Shown: piece by piece, positions 43,255 to 54,702 of the stretch
How the letters are laid out: every line of letters starts with the position of its first letter
How positions within the stretch are numbered: the stretch's first letter is position 1
Translations under genes and position numbers: made by a program
DNA from: Ditylenchus dipsaci
Lineage: Eukaryota > Nematoda > Chromadorea > Rhabditida > Anguinidae
Assembly (NCBI GenBank): GCA_004194705.1
Contig: SADC01001238.1
Coordinates: 1,001,796-1,065,795, forward strand
DNA: 64,000 bases
Reading direction: 5' to 3'
The notes under the pieces: model-generated
The model's database searches: none
What the model saw: only the letters and a program-made list of their open reading frames with translations
What the model was told of the DNA's origin: nothing

Positions 43255-43577
43255 TATATTTTAAAGGGGGGAGGGTAAGCTACTTAGGTTTGAAAAAGTG
43301 GCCTCCATGGCACAGTGCGTGAGCGTTTACTTTTTATGGCCCAAAATGCTGTTGCAGGTTCGATCCCGCGTACTACAATGCTATTTATTTTGGCTTGCTT
43401 GACCAGTTCTAGGGGTAATTTGGGTCGCTGATTCCGAATCTGTCGTCGAGATAGTCTAATTACCCCTAGAACTGGTCAAACAAGCCAAAAATAAATAACA
43501 TGCCACCATGTGGGATTGAACCTGCATACCATTTTGGGCCAAAAAACGCCATGGATGCTACTTTTTTAGGAAAGTGG
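43255..43577. repeat. Foldback element with tRNA-like arms (copy 1)
   Basis: The left arm has a box-A-like TGGCACAGTGCG (43306) and an exact box B, GGTTCGATCCC (43357). The right arm carries the inverted equivalents 'gggattgaacct' and 'cgccatgg'. The centre pairs 'aattacccctagaactggtc' with 'gaccagttctaggggtaatt'. Same arms as 48345-49390. A/B box spacing (~50 bp) fits a tRNA-derived SINE, but the tRNA fold is degenerate. Confidence 0.6.
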
Positions 43578-43579
43578 GT

Positions 43580-43778
43580 GTTTTGCCTTGCACCCTCTGT
43601 GGTTTGCTTTTGTTCTTTTTAGGATTCAATCTTAGGCGAGGGTATGCCAGCGTATGTCAGGATGGATTCAAACATGAGTCTAAGATGTTTTTAGTCCATC
43701 TTAACATAACTGCTGACCTTGCCTAAGCCTGAGACGTGAAAAATAACGAAAAAGCCACAGAGGGTCCCAAGGCGAACT
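43580..43778. repeat. CCTTGG...GCCAGCGTATG-type MITE
   Basis: 'ttgccttgcaccctctgtgg' / 'ccacagagggtcccaaggcg' termini; 'cttaggcgagggtatgccag' / 'ctgaccttgcctaagcctga' inside. Confidence 0.65.
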
Positions 43779-44399
43779 CCCTCTTGAATAGAACCCAAAA
43801 AACTCACAGATAAAATTTATGATATATACCAGAAAATGACTAATTTAACAACTACAATAAAAATATAAAAAAATCATGAGCTGAAGCGAAATTAAAAAAT
43901 TTAACAAATATATAAAGGTAATATTATAGAAATATAGCAATAAATGTTGTAAAATAAAAAAACTGAAAAATATGAAATCTACATCAGCTAATCGATAAAC
44001 GGGCTCTCGATGGCTCCTTGATCACATTTCAAGGCAAATAAAAAATTTATTCTCTTTTCTTTATTTACAGCAATTCTGATATTTTTTGATTTAAAATATT
44101 TTTTTCGACAAAAATTAAAGCTCATTTTTCCTTAATCCTTCTTTTGTGTGGATTTTATATATGCACAGAGTAAGTCAGTGTATGTTATCAAATACTCAGA
44201 ATTGTTTTTCTCGCTTATGTAGTGACAGGGCCTGTGAATAATTACATTTAAAAAAAAGTTGATGAAGAGACCAAGGCAAAATTTTCGAACCGACAGCAAA
44301 ACAAGTATATATCTCTGCTTTTTCGAAAATTTTACAGGCCGAAAAATTGATGTAAGTGCAGAAATATCGTTTAAAAAAGCTTGGTCCACATTGTTGGGC

Positions 44400-45112
44400 A
44401 CTTATTACTTGGGGGCGCATTTTTTACTAATTTGTAAATCATGTTTAAACGACTCCTAAGTAACTTTTATGTGCTTAAAACGATAAAAAGTCATTTTCTG
44501 ACACTTTTCTACACAAAAATCGTTTTTTTGAAAAAAAATTTTTTTGACTAAAATTTGACTTTTGCCTTGTCCCAAGGCAATCCAACCTGAAAGGGTACCT
44601 GGATACCACAAAAGATGGAATTTGAATATAGTTTTTTGACTGGGCCTACCGCATAAGAAACTCTGGTATGCATACATTTTATGCATCCAGAGTCACTTTC
44701 GAGTGATTTGCGTCTAAGGTACGTGGGTGTGCGCATCTCAACCCAAGCAACCAAGCCCCCTGCGCCCCCGAAGGGGGCGCAGGGGCTTGGATGGTTAGAG
44801 ATGCGCGCGCGCACTTACCTTAGACATAATTCCGAGCTTGACTCTTGATCAAAAATGCATTAAGCGACTCTTTTTGCCAGCTCCAGTGACCAAAACGCGG
44901 TAGAATCCCTTAATACAAGGTGTTTTGCCTTGGTCCCCCAAGGCAATAAGTCTTATTTTGGCCAAAGATTTTTTTTTCAAAAAATCTATTTTTTACGTGG
45001 AAAAGTGTCAGAAACAACTTTTTAATCGTTTTAAGCATATAAAAATTACTTAGAAGTCGTTTAAACATGATTTACAAATGTGCAAAAAATGCGCCCCCCC
45101 AAGTACATAATT
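44400..45112. repeat. 710-bp palindrome around the GC-hairpin repeat, copy C
   Basis: Outer arms 'ttacttgggggcgcattttt' / 'gcaaaaaatgcgcccccc', then 'aatcatgtttaaacgactcc' / 'agtcgtttaaacatgattta', 'gtgcttaaaacgataaaaag' / 'tttttaatcgttttaagcat'. The core at 44755-44792 is 'ccccctgcgcccccgaaggg' plus 'ggcgcagggg', a near-perfect GC hairpin. This copy is the most complete of the three. Confidence 0.75.
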
Positions 45113-45157
45113 CCCATTGTTGTAAAAATCAACAGCGGGAACCATACCCGTTGGCGA

Positions 45158-45425
45158 TGGGAGATTTTGAAAGGCGGGTACCAGGGAAATTAAAACAAGA
45201 ATAAAAATATCGCATTTTATTGAAAGGGAAATATAAAAAAACTGCTTCTAATCGGAGTTGAACCAACGACCGACTGCCGCAGTACACCGCTGCTTTACCA
45301 CATAGAGTGTAGTCAGTATTTTTGATTACTTATACTCCGTAGGTTACTCATCAAAAATATATTAAAAAAAATTCTCGTTTGAATTGACCTGGTACCCGCC
45401 TTTCACAATATTCCCATCGGCGGCA
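45158..45425. repeat. Foldback element containing a tRNA-like sequence
   Basis: Arms 'gcgatgggagattttgaaag' + 'gcgggtaccagg' and inverted 'cctggtacccgcctttcaca' + 'atattcccatcggc'. On the minus strand of 45240-45315 are box-A-like GTGGTAAAGCAGCGG and an exact box B, GGTTCAACTCC, with a five-pair T arm. Acceptor and anticodon arms do not fold, so it is a tRNA-derived repeat and not a tRNA gene. Confidence 0.6.
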
Positions 45426-45807
45426 GGCATGTTTCTCAAACCAGCAAGGGGAGACCAAGGCATATTTCGGACACTATCTGCACCAAGTTTTCAATTTGTA
45501 ATGTTAAAGAATTCGGAAAAGAAATTTGGCAGATATTCACTTCATTTTATAATCGAATACTGATTAACCTATATTCATTCTAACTTTCTAAAAGTGACAA
45601 AATTTAATCTTTCAAGAATGTCTTGTAAGCTTACAAAAAAAGAAAAGTAAAAAAGTTAAGCTTTGGTAAACAGCAAGTAAACAGAAAACTTATAAGTGAG
45701 AGTAAAACTAATGAAAAAATGAGGTATGTAATAGGAATATGGAAAAGTCGAGAATTGGTTGTCATCTATGGAATCTGATGTCTATTTGCAACAAACACAT
45801 ATTAACA

Positions 45808-46249
45808 CAGTCGAACCTCGTTCATCCGACACCCCAAAAGTTCGTTCCCGCCTGGGTCCAACACTTTCTCAACCCGATTTTTGAAAACTTTTGCCAGTTT
45901 GTTTTTACAATCTGGTCGGAAATATCTTTAGGATTCCGATTTTGCCGATTGTTTTTGAGAAATTATTATAAAACTTTGCCATTGCTCTATAGTTCGTACA
46001 CCTAAATTCCAAAAAGTGAATTTAGGTGTACTAACTATTAAGCGTTGCCTGTTGGAAATGGCAAATCTATATAAAATTTATCAAAAAGCGATCGGCAAAA
46101 TCGGAATCCTTGCAATTTTTGTGACCAGACTGACGACCAGACTGACGCAGACTGACATATGTAGCAAAAGCTTTCAAAAATCGGGATAACAAAAGTCTTT
46201 GACCCAGCTGGGAATGGACTTTTGGGTATGTACTATCGAGAGACAACTG
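45808..46249. mobile_element. pogo/Tigger-like MITE, 440 bp
   Basis: CAGTCGAACCTCGTTCATCC on the left and, inverted, CAGTTGTCTCTCGATAGTAC on the right. 'aaaagttcgttcccgcctgg' / 'agctgggaatggacttttgg' continue the inverted repeat. TA is not clear on either side. A small hairpin 'gtacacctaaattccaaaaa' sits in the middle. Confidence 0.65.
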
Positions 46250-48340
46250 CAGGAAAAAATGAAAAATTAATTTTCAAAAAATTGCAAAAAAAAATTTCTT
46301 GTGTCTAATTGAATAATCAGACAATTTATGAAAAAGATAAAAATAGTAACCTAGATATCCCAAACTTTGATTTTGACTATTTTCACTTTTGACAAAAAAT
46401 TATATGTAAAATATTTGGTAAGTTTGTTTTTAAAATTAAAATTGACATCTCTAATAGCAAAAGCGCTGTTAATAGTGAAAAAACAGCTTAAATGAATGAA
46501 ATACCGCTTATTTACATAGAAAAATTCAGACTAGTAGCATCTCAAAATATTACATAACATATTGAATGAGCGCACATGAAATCAAAAACATCAGCCCAAA
46601 TCAAATAGCCACACATTTTTGAGCATCAAGATATGAGCCTTAAAAATCTAAGATCACAAAACAAGGGATAACAAAAAAAAACCATGATTTTTTGGAAAAA
46701 ATTTTAGGACGGAAAATTGTTATCTTACATAGTTGAACATTTTCGATATAAAATTTTACTTTTGCATTCAAATCCGATTCGTGTTTTATTAGTATCATAT
46801 ACTTTACAAAAAAATGATTTAGAACTAAAACAGGCCACAAATTAAAATCATAAATAATATGCCTCCAAATAATTTTTTTTGTTTTAGCCTGACTTTTGAT
46901 GGCTAAAGCATGTTTTTGTTCCATTGGCTTTTTTTTTAATGAATGAGACTCACTGAATTAACTGTAGGATTTTTCGTATATTACTCGACAAATTTTACAG
47001 TTAATTCGGTAGGTCTTATTTTGAGTCAGAATGAGTGGATGGTCATTTGAAAAAAAATACTAACCAGTCAAAATATGCTTTATCGTTTATGGAGGCTTTG
47101 TTGCCTAGTGCACAGCCCCTTGAAATTTGAAATCACTAACACTCTACGTTTTCTTCCTCGAATAAAAAAATTTAGAGTTTGAATGGTCAACGTGACAAAA
47201 AAATGCTTTAACCACCGAAAGTCAGCCGAAAACAAAAAAGTTTTTTTCCAGGCAAATTGTACAGGCAATATTGCCTACTGGTCAAGGCTGGTTATATCTA
47301 AAAATTTCACTGAAAACCGATAATTTTGACAGTAGAAGTTTTTAGGAATTCACATCTAATATTCGAAATATCTTAATTAAATTTTAATTTATATTTTAAA
47401 GTAGGTGAGTGGTACGAATGTTTTAGGTTATCTACTTTTTAGAGTATTTCGCCAAAATCGATCTGCTAGTCTAGTCAGAAAATTCAAAGGCATTCAGATT
47501 TACTTAAAAAAAGAACAAGACTTTCGCCAAGAATACTTGGGGTTCTCGCTGCAACAACATTATTTAAAAAATATAACCTTTTAAGATAATTGCCATTCTT
47601 ATCGACGAAAAATATTTTTAGAAATTTATTGGAATACCTACGACTTTTGACTAGATTGCCAAATCAATTTCGACAAAATACTCCGAAAATTGAAATAAAA
47701 AGTATTGGACCCTAGGCGGGAACAAACTTGGACAATTTTTTTTAATGTTTTTTTATTTCAAAAAATCACTAAAATATAACCAAGAAAAAAGTAGCCAAGA
47801 AAAAATGCGAAAAAGCTAATGAATACATAACGCTTCCTAAAAGCATTTTTGAGCAAAAAACAAAGCAGCTAGCATTAATACCATACCAGCTAGCTATTCA
47901 GCTACCTATAAGCTGCTAAACTGGAAACAAAACTCATTTTTCATTAAAACAAAGTCGTGTGCCCTTGTGCGCATAACAAAAACATACTTGCACTTTGCTA
48001 ATAAATCTCAGCTTTTTGCTATTTGCTTCTTTTAAATCCGCTTAAAACCCTTTTTAGGGCATATTTTTTTGTTTTTCCAAAAGAAGTATAATAACTATAG
48101 CAAAAGTAGCAAGGGCAAAATGTGAGATTAAAAAGTGCCACTGTTTGTTTTTGATTAATTAGGGATGCAAAGGCACCAAAAGCTGAGTGACATTTGGATT
48201 TATGGTGTTTTTGCATGTTTTTGCAAAAACAAAGATGCAAAAAGTGGGTGTCAGCGAGGATTAAAAAGATGTTTGTTTTCTTTTGCTTGAGAAAAAATAC
48301 AACTTGAGGTGTTATTGTAGATTATAGCCGAAAACAGCAG
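46250..48340. other. AT-rich stretch with one small hairpin and a MITE end
   Basis: Hairpin 'attaactgtaggatttttcg' / 'aaattttacagttaattc' at 46960-47010. 'aaaaagtattggaccctagg' with 'cgggaacaaacttgg' at 47697 is a pogo-like end. No coding signal. Confidence 0.4.
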
Positions 48341-48344
48341 AAAA

Positions 48345-49390
48345 CAGTATTTAAAGGGGGAAGCCATTTAGCTATAAAAAAGTGGCTTCCATGGCGCAGT
48401 GCGTAAGCGTTTGCGTTTTTTGACCCAAAATGGTGTTTTTCTGGTGTTGGCAGGTTCAATCCCACGTAGTGGCATACGGTTTTTTTTTGCTTATTCGGCC
48501 AGTTTAGAGATAATTAGACTTTTTTGGCGCCAGATTCGGAATCAGCGACCCAAATTACCTCTAAACTGGAAATAAGCCAAAAAAAAAATGTGCCACTACG
48601 TGGGATTGAACCTGCAACACCAAAACAACGGGTGGTAATTCTTTTTGCCCATAGAATACTCGTTTTTGCCCATAGATTTATTTTTTCGCCCATAAATTAA
48701 TTCTTTTTGCCCACAGATTTTAAAATTTCTCGGAAATTTAAATTTTTTGGTCAGAAAATGACTTGGATCGCTCAGAATATCACCCCAGAGTGGCCAAAAG
48801 CCCCTGAAACTCGGTTTTTTGGGGTTTACTAAAGGGGGGGGCAAACTTTTTACGAAAAATCGATTTAGCGTATCATATTTCGGGTCCGATGGGCTCAATC
48901 GCTCAGAATTTTAGGTTTTGGTGGTTTTGAGTGGTTCAGGTTGAAATTCTGAGCGATTGAGCCCATCGGACCCGAAATCTGATACGCTAAATCGATTTTT
49001 CGTAAAAAGTTTACCCCCCCCCCCTTAGTGAACCCCAAAAAACCGAGTTTGAGGTGCTTTTGGCCACTCTGGGGTGAGATTCTAAGCTATCCAAGTCATT
49101 TTCTGACCAAAAAATTTGAATTTCCTCAAAATTTTAAAATTTATGGGCAAAAAAATCTGTGGGCAAAAAGAATAAATCTATGGCCAAAAAACGAGTGTTC
49201 TATGGGCAAAAACGAGTATTCTATGGGCAAAAAGAAATATTATCCAAAACAACACCATTATGTGCCGAAAAACGCGAGCACTTACGCACTGAGCCATGGA
49301 AGCCATTTTTTCAAACCTTAATGGCTGGGCCCCTTTCCCCTTGAAAACTGAAGTGAACCTTAGCCACACCTTCCCCCTCACTTGGACCTG
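48345..49390. repeat. Foldback element with tRNA-like arms (copy 2), with nested palindrome
   Basis: Left arm 'gtggcttccatggcgcagtg' (box-A-like TGGCGCAGTGCG) and box B GGTTCAATCCC at 48452. The right arm has inverted 'cgcactgagccatggaagcc' at 49285. A first inner repeat of arm sequence ends at 48620 ('gggattgaacctgcaacacc'). A family-G palindrome (48630-49240) then interrupts the rest. Outer edges: 'aaagggggaagccattta' / 'ggctgggcccctttcccctt'. Confidence 0.6.
48630..49240. repeat. Giant palindrome, about 610 bp (family G, copy 2)
   Basis: 'gtggtaattctttttgccca' and several 'tatgggcaaaaa' steps form the outer arms. 'cttggatcgctcagaatatc', 'ccagagtggccaaaagcccc' and 'gggtccgatgggctcaatcg' return inverted. 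Centre near 48930 ('ggttttgagtggttcagg'). Confidence 0.75.
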
Positions 49391-49850
49391 AGCGCTTAAC
49401 CGCCCCCCCCCTTTGCTGAACAAAATTTTTCTGTGCTCCATATGCCTAAATGCTAAAAAAATTAACACAGTCACTCGAATTTCAATTGTTGTAAGACTTT
49501 ACTAGATAAAAACATTGGGGATCAATCAATTTTTTTAACTAATTTAATTCAAAAATAACAGGGTAGACCAAGCACAAATTGTCGGTATGCGCTGAAACAC
49601 ATATAGAGGTGCAAAAAGCATAAATCCGTCTCAGTCCCCAATTCTGCATTTCAACCTACAACCATTCATGGGCTTCCTTGTATAGACTTTTCCATTTTTC
49701 ATACTTTCAGCATTAGTCGCTAAAACTTTCGTCTGAATTCTCTAAAAAAATTGTTGCCTTATATCTCAAGGGTTGTTCAATAAGTTTACTTGGTTTTTAA
49801 ATTAAATTTTCATTTAGCTAGGTCGAAAACCTGCAGAAGCAGCGAAAAAA
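49391..49850. other. Stretch with no recognised feature
   Basis: C-rich tracts near 49400 and AT-rich sequence. Nothing supported. Confidence 0.35.
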
Positions 49851-49854
49851 AAGC

Positions 49855-50095
49855 AGACATAGTCTGCTTCTTTCATCTTCGAGGAGAACATCAAAATAAG
49901 TGGCACTGATGTGGCTAGGTGGCTATAGCATGTCTTCGGAGATGAGATGCTCTCTAAGTGGTGGTGTTTGCAATGGACGGATGTCTTCGTCGAAAAAAAT
50001 TTTGAGTCCATGTCTTCTAGCTTCTTTATCCGAGAGTTCAAAAAGTTTGGTCAAGCGATGAAAGGCAGCCATCGAGTACAAAGGAGACTATGTAA
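49855..50095 (+). pseudogene. Fragment of the WWRCLQW repeated protein family
   Basis: The plus frame reads FIFEENIKISGTDVARWL, one stop, HVFGDEMLSKWWWCLQW, TDVFVEKNFESMSSSF and FIREFKKFGQAMKGS. It aligns with the minus-strand fragment at 30828-31012 across FxDExxSxWWxCLQWxxxF. The in-frame TAG (after ARWL) and missing start mark it as a relic. Family unknown. Confidence 0.35.
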
Positions 50096-50760
50096 TATAT
50101 TTTTTCAGTTTGTTATTTAATTCGTTGAGTTGAAATATATTGAAAGTTTTGTAAACATTTTGATGGTACACGATGTTTTCAGAATTTCGCGATTTTCGCT
50201 TTAATTAAAAATTATACATCCAATTTTTCGGTACTGTATTTCCTCTAATAAGGTGGCATTCCCTAAGCTCAAAAAACCTAATTTTCGGGGTTGTTTTTGG
50301 AACACTTTTTGAAAACTTCTTTTATGCAATCTACCACTTATTTTGTAACTCATCTCACTGGCTACAAAATAGGGTGTGAATTGCCTCAGAGCAGTCTTGA
50401 AACTTTGGGTCAAAATCACAACGCCAAGAACACGATTCCGAGTCGGGTCTTGCCCATTCAAAGGCTATTCCTGAATCATTTACAGAAAAGAGCCGAAACC
50501 ACAGAAAGGACGGAGCGAAAATTCAGTTTTAAAAATTATATACCGAGAAATTTACTTTTGACTCTAAATTTTGAAATTCGGACTATAAAAAAGTGATTTC
50601 CAAACAAAAGTTTCACAATTTTTGAAACACAGTGTATAGTAAACACTTTCTGTGTAAAAATGGAAAATTTTACAAAAAAGCTTCAAATATTAAAAACAAA
50701 AACATCGGAATCAAAAAACCTTTTTGTTGATATAACTAAATGAAGCAAGAAGTGATCATC
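50096..50760. other. Partial CCGTATTTCCTCTAATA MITE, otherwise featureless
   Basis: 'gtactgtatttcctctaata' at 50229 with 'actggctacaaaatagg' near 50358 resembles one half of the 21995-22238 family. The right terminus is not clear. No gene. Confidence 0.4.
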
Positions 50761-51235
50761 AAAAATTGCCTTTTTTATTTTAGTTTCAAAAATCAACAGG
50801 CTCAGACTACACACAGAGTAAAATGTTGTTCAAACAGAGAAAACAGGGAAGAAAAGAAGTGAGAGCAAAATTTAAGTCATCTTTTTAGCATGTAAAGTCA
50901 TTCTTTTGGCCAAAACTACACTCATTTTAGTGTAGTCACCGAAATTTTTCCGTTAACTAAAAAACCACACATTTTTGGATCTTTCAAATTTTTTGTAGTT
51001 GATTTTCTATGAAATATTTATTGTTCATTATTTGTGTTAGATGTGTTTAAAAACTGATAAAAGCAATTGGGGACATGACATTTCTATTTTTTTTTGCTAA
51101 AGCTACGTGTCTAGAAGTGAGACACACTCTTTTTTGCTGGTGATATCATCTTGATTGAAGCAAAAATTCCTTTCTTTGAACTTTCGAATTTTTTTTTGTA
51201 ATTTTGCAGAAGACCATGTTACCGCAAACTTATTT
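50760..51235 (+). repeat. Direct repeat unit 1 (partner at 52620-53070)
   Basis: 'aaaatcaacaggctcagact', 'catctttttagcatg' and 'gacatgacattt' recur in the same order at 52620-53070, ~1.86 kb away. Similarity is interrupted and old. A diverged third trace is near 45650-45720. Confidence 0.5.
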
Positions 51236-51382
51236 GACCTAAATTTTCTGCACGAATCTCGCCTCAAAGTTGACACGTAAAAAAGAAACTAAACTTACCT
51301 TAGGCCAAAAAGTTCTTAGCCAATAACGCAATTTACTCGATTTTAGCAGGCCCACATGAAAGAAAAATATTATAGAGAGAGA

Positions 51383-51837
51383 ATTGACTGTATAGCGAGA
51401 GTTGACTGTGCGGCGCGAGTGGACTGTATAGGGAGTAAACTGTACAGCGAGAGTTGACTGTATAGCGAGAGTTGACTGTGCGGCTCTAGTGGACTGTATT
51501 GGGAGTAAACTGTATAGCGAGAGTTGACTGTATAGCGAGAGTTGACTGTGCGGCGCGAGTGGACTGTATAGGGAGTAAACTGTACAGCGAGAGTTGACTG
51601 TATAGCGAGAGTTGACTGTATAGCGAGAGTTGACTGTGCGGCTCTAGTGGACTGTATAGGGAGTAAACTGTACAGCGAGAGTTGACTGTATAGCGAGAGT
51701 TGACTGTATAGCGAGAGTTGACTGTGCGGCTCTAGTGGACTGTATAGGGAGTAAACTGTATAGCGAGAGTTGACTGTATAGCGAGAGTTGACTGTATAGC
51801 GAGAGTTGACTGTATAGCGAGGTGACTGTATAGTATA
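51383..51837 (+). repeat. 18-bp minisatellite GACTGTATAGCGAGAGTT
   Basis: About 25 units. Variants 'tgcggcgcgagtggactg', 'tgcggctctagtggactg' and the 16-bp 'tatagggagtaaactg' recur in a fixed order, giving a higher-order period of about 70-88 bp. The word 'gactgtatagcgag' resembles the CAGT...CTCG ends of the pogo-like MITEs. Not paired with an inverted partner. Confidence 0.8.
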
Positions 51838-53190
51838 GGTTCCTGATCTCGTTCACACCTCTAAGTATTTGTCGAATATTTTTTGTCGACAAAAAAGGGC
51901 TCTTAGAAAATATATATGCATGTTTATGCAATGATATAGGACAGTCGCCAAATAGTGAAACTATAGGGACGATATGGTTCCTTTGTCAGTTCTTGGTTAG
52001 TCCGCTCTATATAGGTACATTTTGATACAGTCTCCCTTGGTCTGTTCCCACGGATGCGCTTATGCCGAGAGTGAACTAAAGTAAATTAAAGTAAACCAAC
52101 TGAATTACCGAACAAGGCGCACAATATCGAGTGTTGACTACAATTATTTTCAAATATTACAAGCGCGTAAGCTTAACTAGACAGCAATCTTCATAAGTAG
52201 AAAAAAAGTCTAAGACAGATATGAAAAAACACACATAAAATAAATAATACAGAACAGGAAAAATATACTGTTTTTTTCAATTTTTCAAAATTGGTCGTTT
52301 ATAATATATCATTAACGCATCAAAAATATTATTAACGCATCAAAAAAAATGAAACTAACATATCGCCAGGCTACCTCAGATCAGCCTCCCATTTACTAAG
52401 TGACTATTGATCTAAGCGCACGCCCACATTTTGCTTCAACCAATGTTTAGACAAAAGTTTATATTTTGAAACATATTATCTGAAGTGACAAAAATAACAT
52501 CAAAATATTTTTGAAAAAAAAGTTCAGATGATTTCAAATAAAGTTAAACAATTCGAAAAAAAACTGCAAAACTACAAAAAAAGATCAGAATCAGACGCAA
52601 AATTTCTTGTTCTTTTTCGTAGAATCAAACAAAAAGGGATCATCAAAAAACTTGCTCTCTTCTTTTTGTAGTTTCAAAAATCAACAGGCTCAGACTACAC
52701 ACACATAGTAAAATAGTGCTCAAACAGACAAAAAAGTGAGAGTAAGATTAGAAAAATCATCTTTTTAGCATGCATTATCATCCATCTGAATAAAACTACA
52801 CTAATTTTGGCCTATTGGCCTCTAACAAATTTCAGTGGTCCTAACCCTTTTTCATGTTTGCAAGTAAATTGTTTAAATTATTAAAATTTTTATTTACAAA
52901 TTGTTCATTTTCTTTGCTAGATACGTCTTAGATTGATAAAATAAGCCAGGGACATGACATTTGTCTTTGTGATGTTAGTATTATGTGGCTCGAAAAAAGA
53001 CCTACACCTTTTTGGTGGTGATTTCATATTTAATTTAGTGAAAATTTTTGGCTTTTTGAACTTTGAATGTGCGGCGTACAGGAATTTACAAGATTTATTT
53101 AGCTGCACTTTTAAATTTGTAATTTGATCATTAAAAAATTCTAGGTCTGTCTAGAGACAAATACAGGTTTGGATAGGCTAAAATAACCGT
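51838..53190. repeat. Diverged dispersed repeat, including direct repeat unit 2
   Basis: 52620-53070 is the partner of 50760-51235. 'gtcgaatattttttgtcgac' with 'cttagaaaatatatatgca' (51872-51918) recurs at 54632-54670. 'ttgatctaagcgcacgcc' (52408) recurs as 'ttgatctgagcgcacagc' (54568). No gene. Confidence 0.45.
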
Positions 53191-53198
53191 GATTTAAC

Positions 53199-53379
53199 CA
53201 GTGCTGTAAATGGCACCGGCCGCACCGGCACCGCCGGTGCCCGGTGCGGTGCCTGGTGCCGAAATTTTGGAGGTCGGTGCCCGGTGCCGAAATTTCAGAG
53301 GTCGGTGCCCGGTGCCCAAATTTTCCAGGCCGGTGCCCGGTGCGGTGCCGGTGCCGAAATTCCAAAATTTACAGCACTG
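53199..53379. mobile_element. 181-bp hAT MITE with perfect 8-bp target duplication
   Basis: Termini CAGTGCTGTAAAT and its exact complement. GATTTAAC flanks both sides (53191-53198 and 53380-53387). The interior is GC-rich 'cggtgcccggtgc' tandem sequence. TIRs starting CAGTG plus an 8-bp duplication are the hAT hallmark. Same family as 28374-29718. Confidence 0.9.
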
Positions 53380-53387
53380 GATTTAAC

Positions 53388-54700
53388 GTAAAAATCAACT
53401 GTCATATTTCAGATTCTTTTTGAGACAATAAATGTTCGAATAAGTCAATACTTTCCAATTGAAATATTCATTGTCTCGAGAGGAATTTGAATGACAGAAA
53501 TAAGTTTAAGTTTAAGAGCACTTTTGCATGCAAATTGGGTACGCTGATCACGAATCTGGTGTCAAAATTTTTTTGTAAAAAAAGTTTTACGTCAAAAGCT
53601 GAAAAAAGTAAGAACGACTAGCAAACTTCAAAGGCCCTTTTTGGCATCCTACCCCACCCTTATGAATACGGCCTTTTGATAGCAGAAAATTTAGTTTGGT
53701 CCCTTGAACAAAAGTTTTGAGAAAAACGGATTTTTATTAGAAAAATTCGAGTTCTGAAAAGGCTTTTTTTATTATTACCACTGTTGTTCCGACTCTTCCA
53801 ATCATCACCGAGGCATGTAATACCTCATTAGAAAGCTCATTATCTGGGCTTTCGAATGGCATATAACACTTTGAAGATAAATATTGGAAGTTGCGTAAAC
53901 AATATGAAGTTTAAAAAAATGGCAAATTCCGAGTGCTTAATTTTGGAGGCCATTTTCTCAAAATAGAGTGAGGGAATCGGAAAATATGTGCAAACCATAG
54001 TGTTCAGCGTATCGCGAATAGGGTATTAGCATACCTGGAATACCTGCATATATGGAATCTGGCCTACCCAAAAAATCACTATCGGCAACTTTAGGCTCTA
54101 TTTTACAAAGAATCGTTCTTAAAACCGTGGCATCAAGTAAAAAACAAAGTCAAACAACTTGGCTCAGAAGAGCTTTGTTGTTTCTTTTAAAAAAGTTTTT
54201 TAGATGCTATTTTAGGTTTTCGGTTTTCGGTTTTCGGTCATATTTTAAACATTTTAAATATTTTTAACACTATCAAAAATAGTGAAATTTGAAGACAAAA
54301 AACCTTTCAAAAAATTAAGCTTCGATAAACAGCAGTACAGTAAAATTAAATTTTGCAGCAAAAAAACTCGAACAAAAGTAAATAATATAAATCATGAAAA
54401 AATATATTAAGAATAAAGTAAAATGTATGCTATCTTTTTCTTAATTTGTGGAAAATGATTTGTGGAAAGTGATCATTTACAAAATGTAATTAACGAATCA
54501 CAAAATTAAACTAATATATAGAGATGCTAACTTAGATACAAGTCACTCATTTGCGAAAGGACTGTTGATCTGAGCGCACAGCAATAATTTGTTCAATAAT
54601 TTTTAGGTGAATGATATATTGAACCAAATATTTGTCGAATATTTTTTTGGCGAGGGTTCTTAGAAAATATATATGCAATAATACGATAAATAATGCGATA
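53388..54700. other. Mostly featureless; short palindrome at 53410-53490
   Basis: 'attctttttgagacaataaa' / 'ttcattgtctcgagaggaat' is the small palindrome family of 14460-14592. 'ggttttcggttttcggt' (54218) is a short run. No gene. Confidence 0.4.
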
Positions 54701-54702
54701 AA

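Noticed and set aside
45240..45315. A tRNA gene on the minus strand.
   Set aside because: Boxes A and B and a T arm are present, but the acceptor stem and anticodon arm do not pair.
48596..49474. Frames of about 100 codons with PKKPSFRGFWPLWG.
   Set aside because: They repeat on both strands because the region is a palindrome; not conserved as protein between the copies at 42.5 and 48.8 kb.
51383..51931. Frame with SLYSQLSLYSQL repeats.
   Set aside because: Translation of the 18-bp minisatellite on the minus strand.
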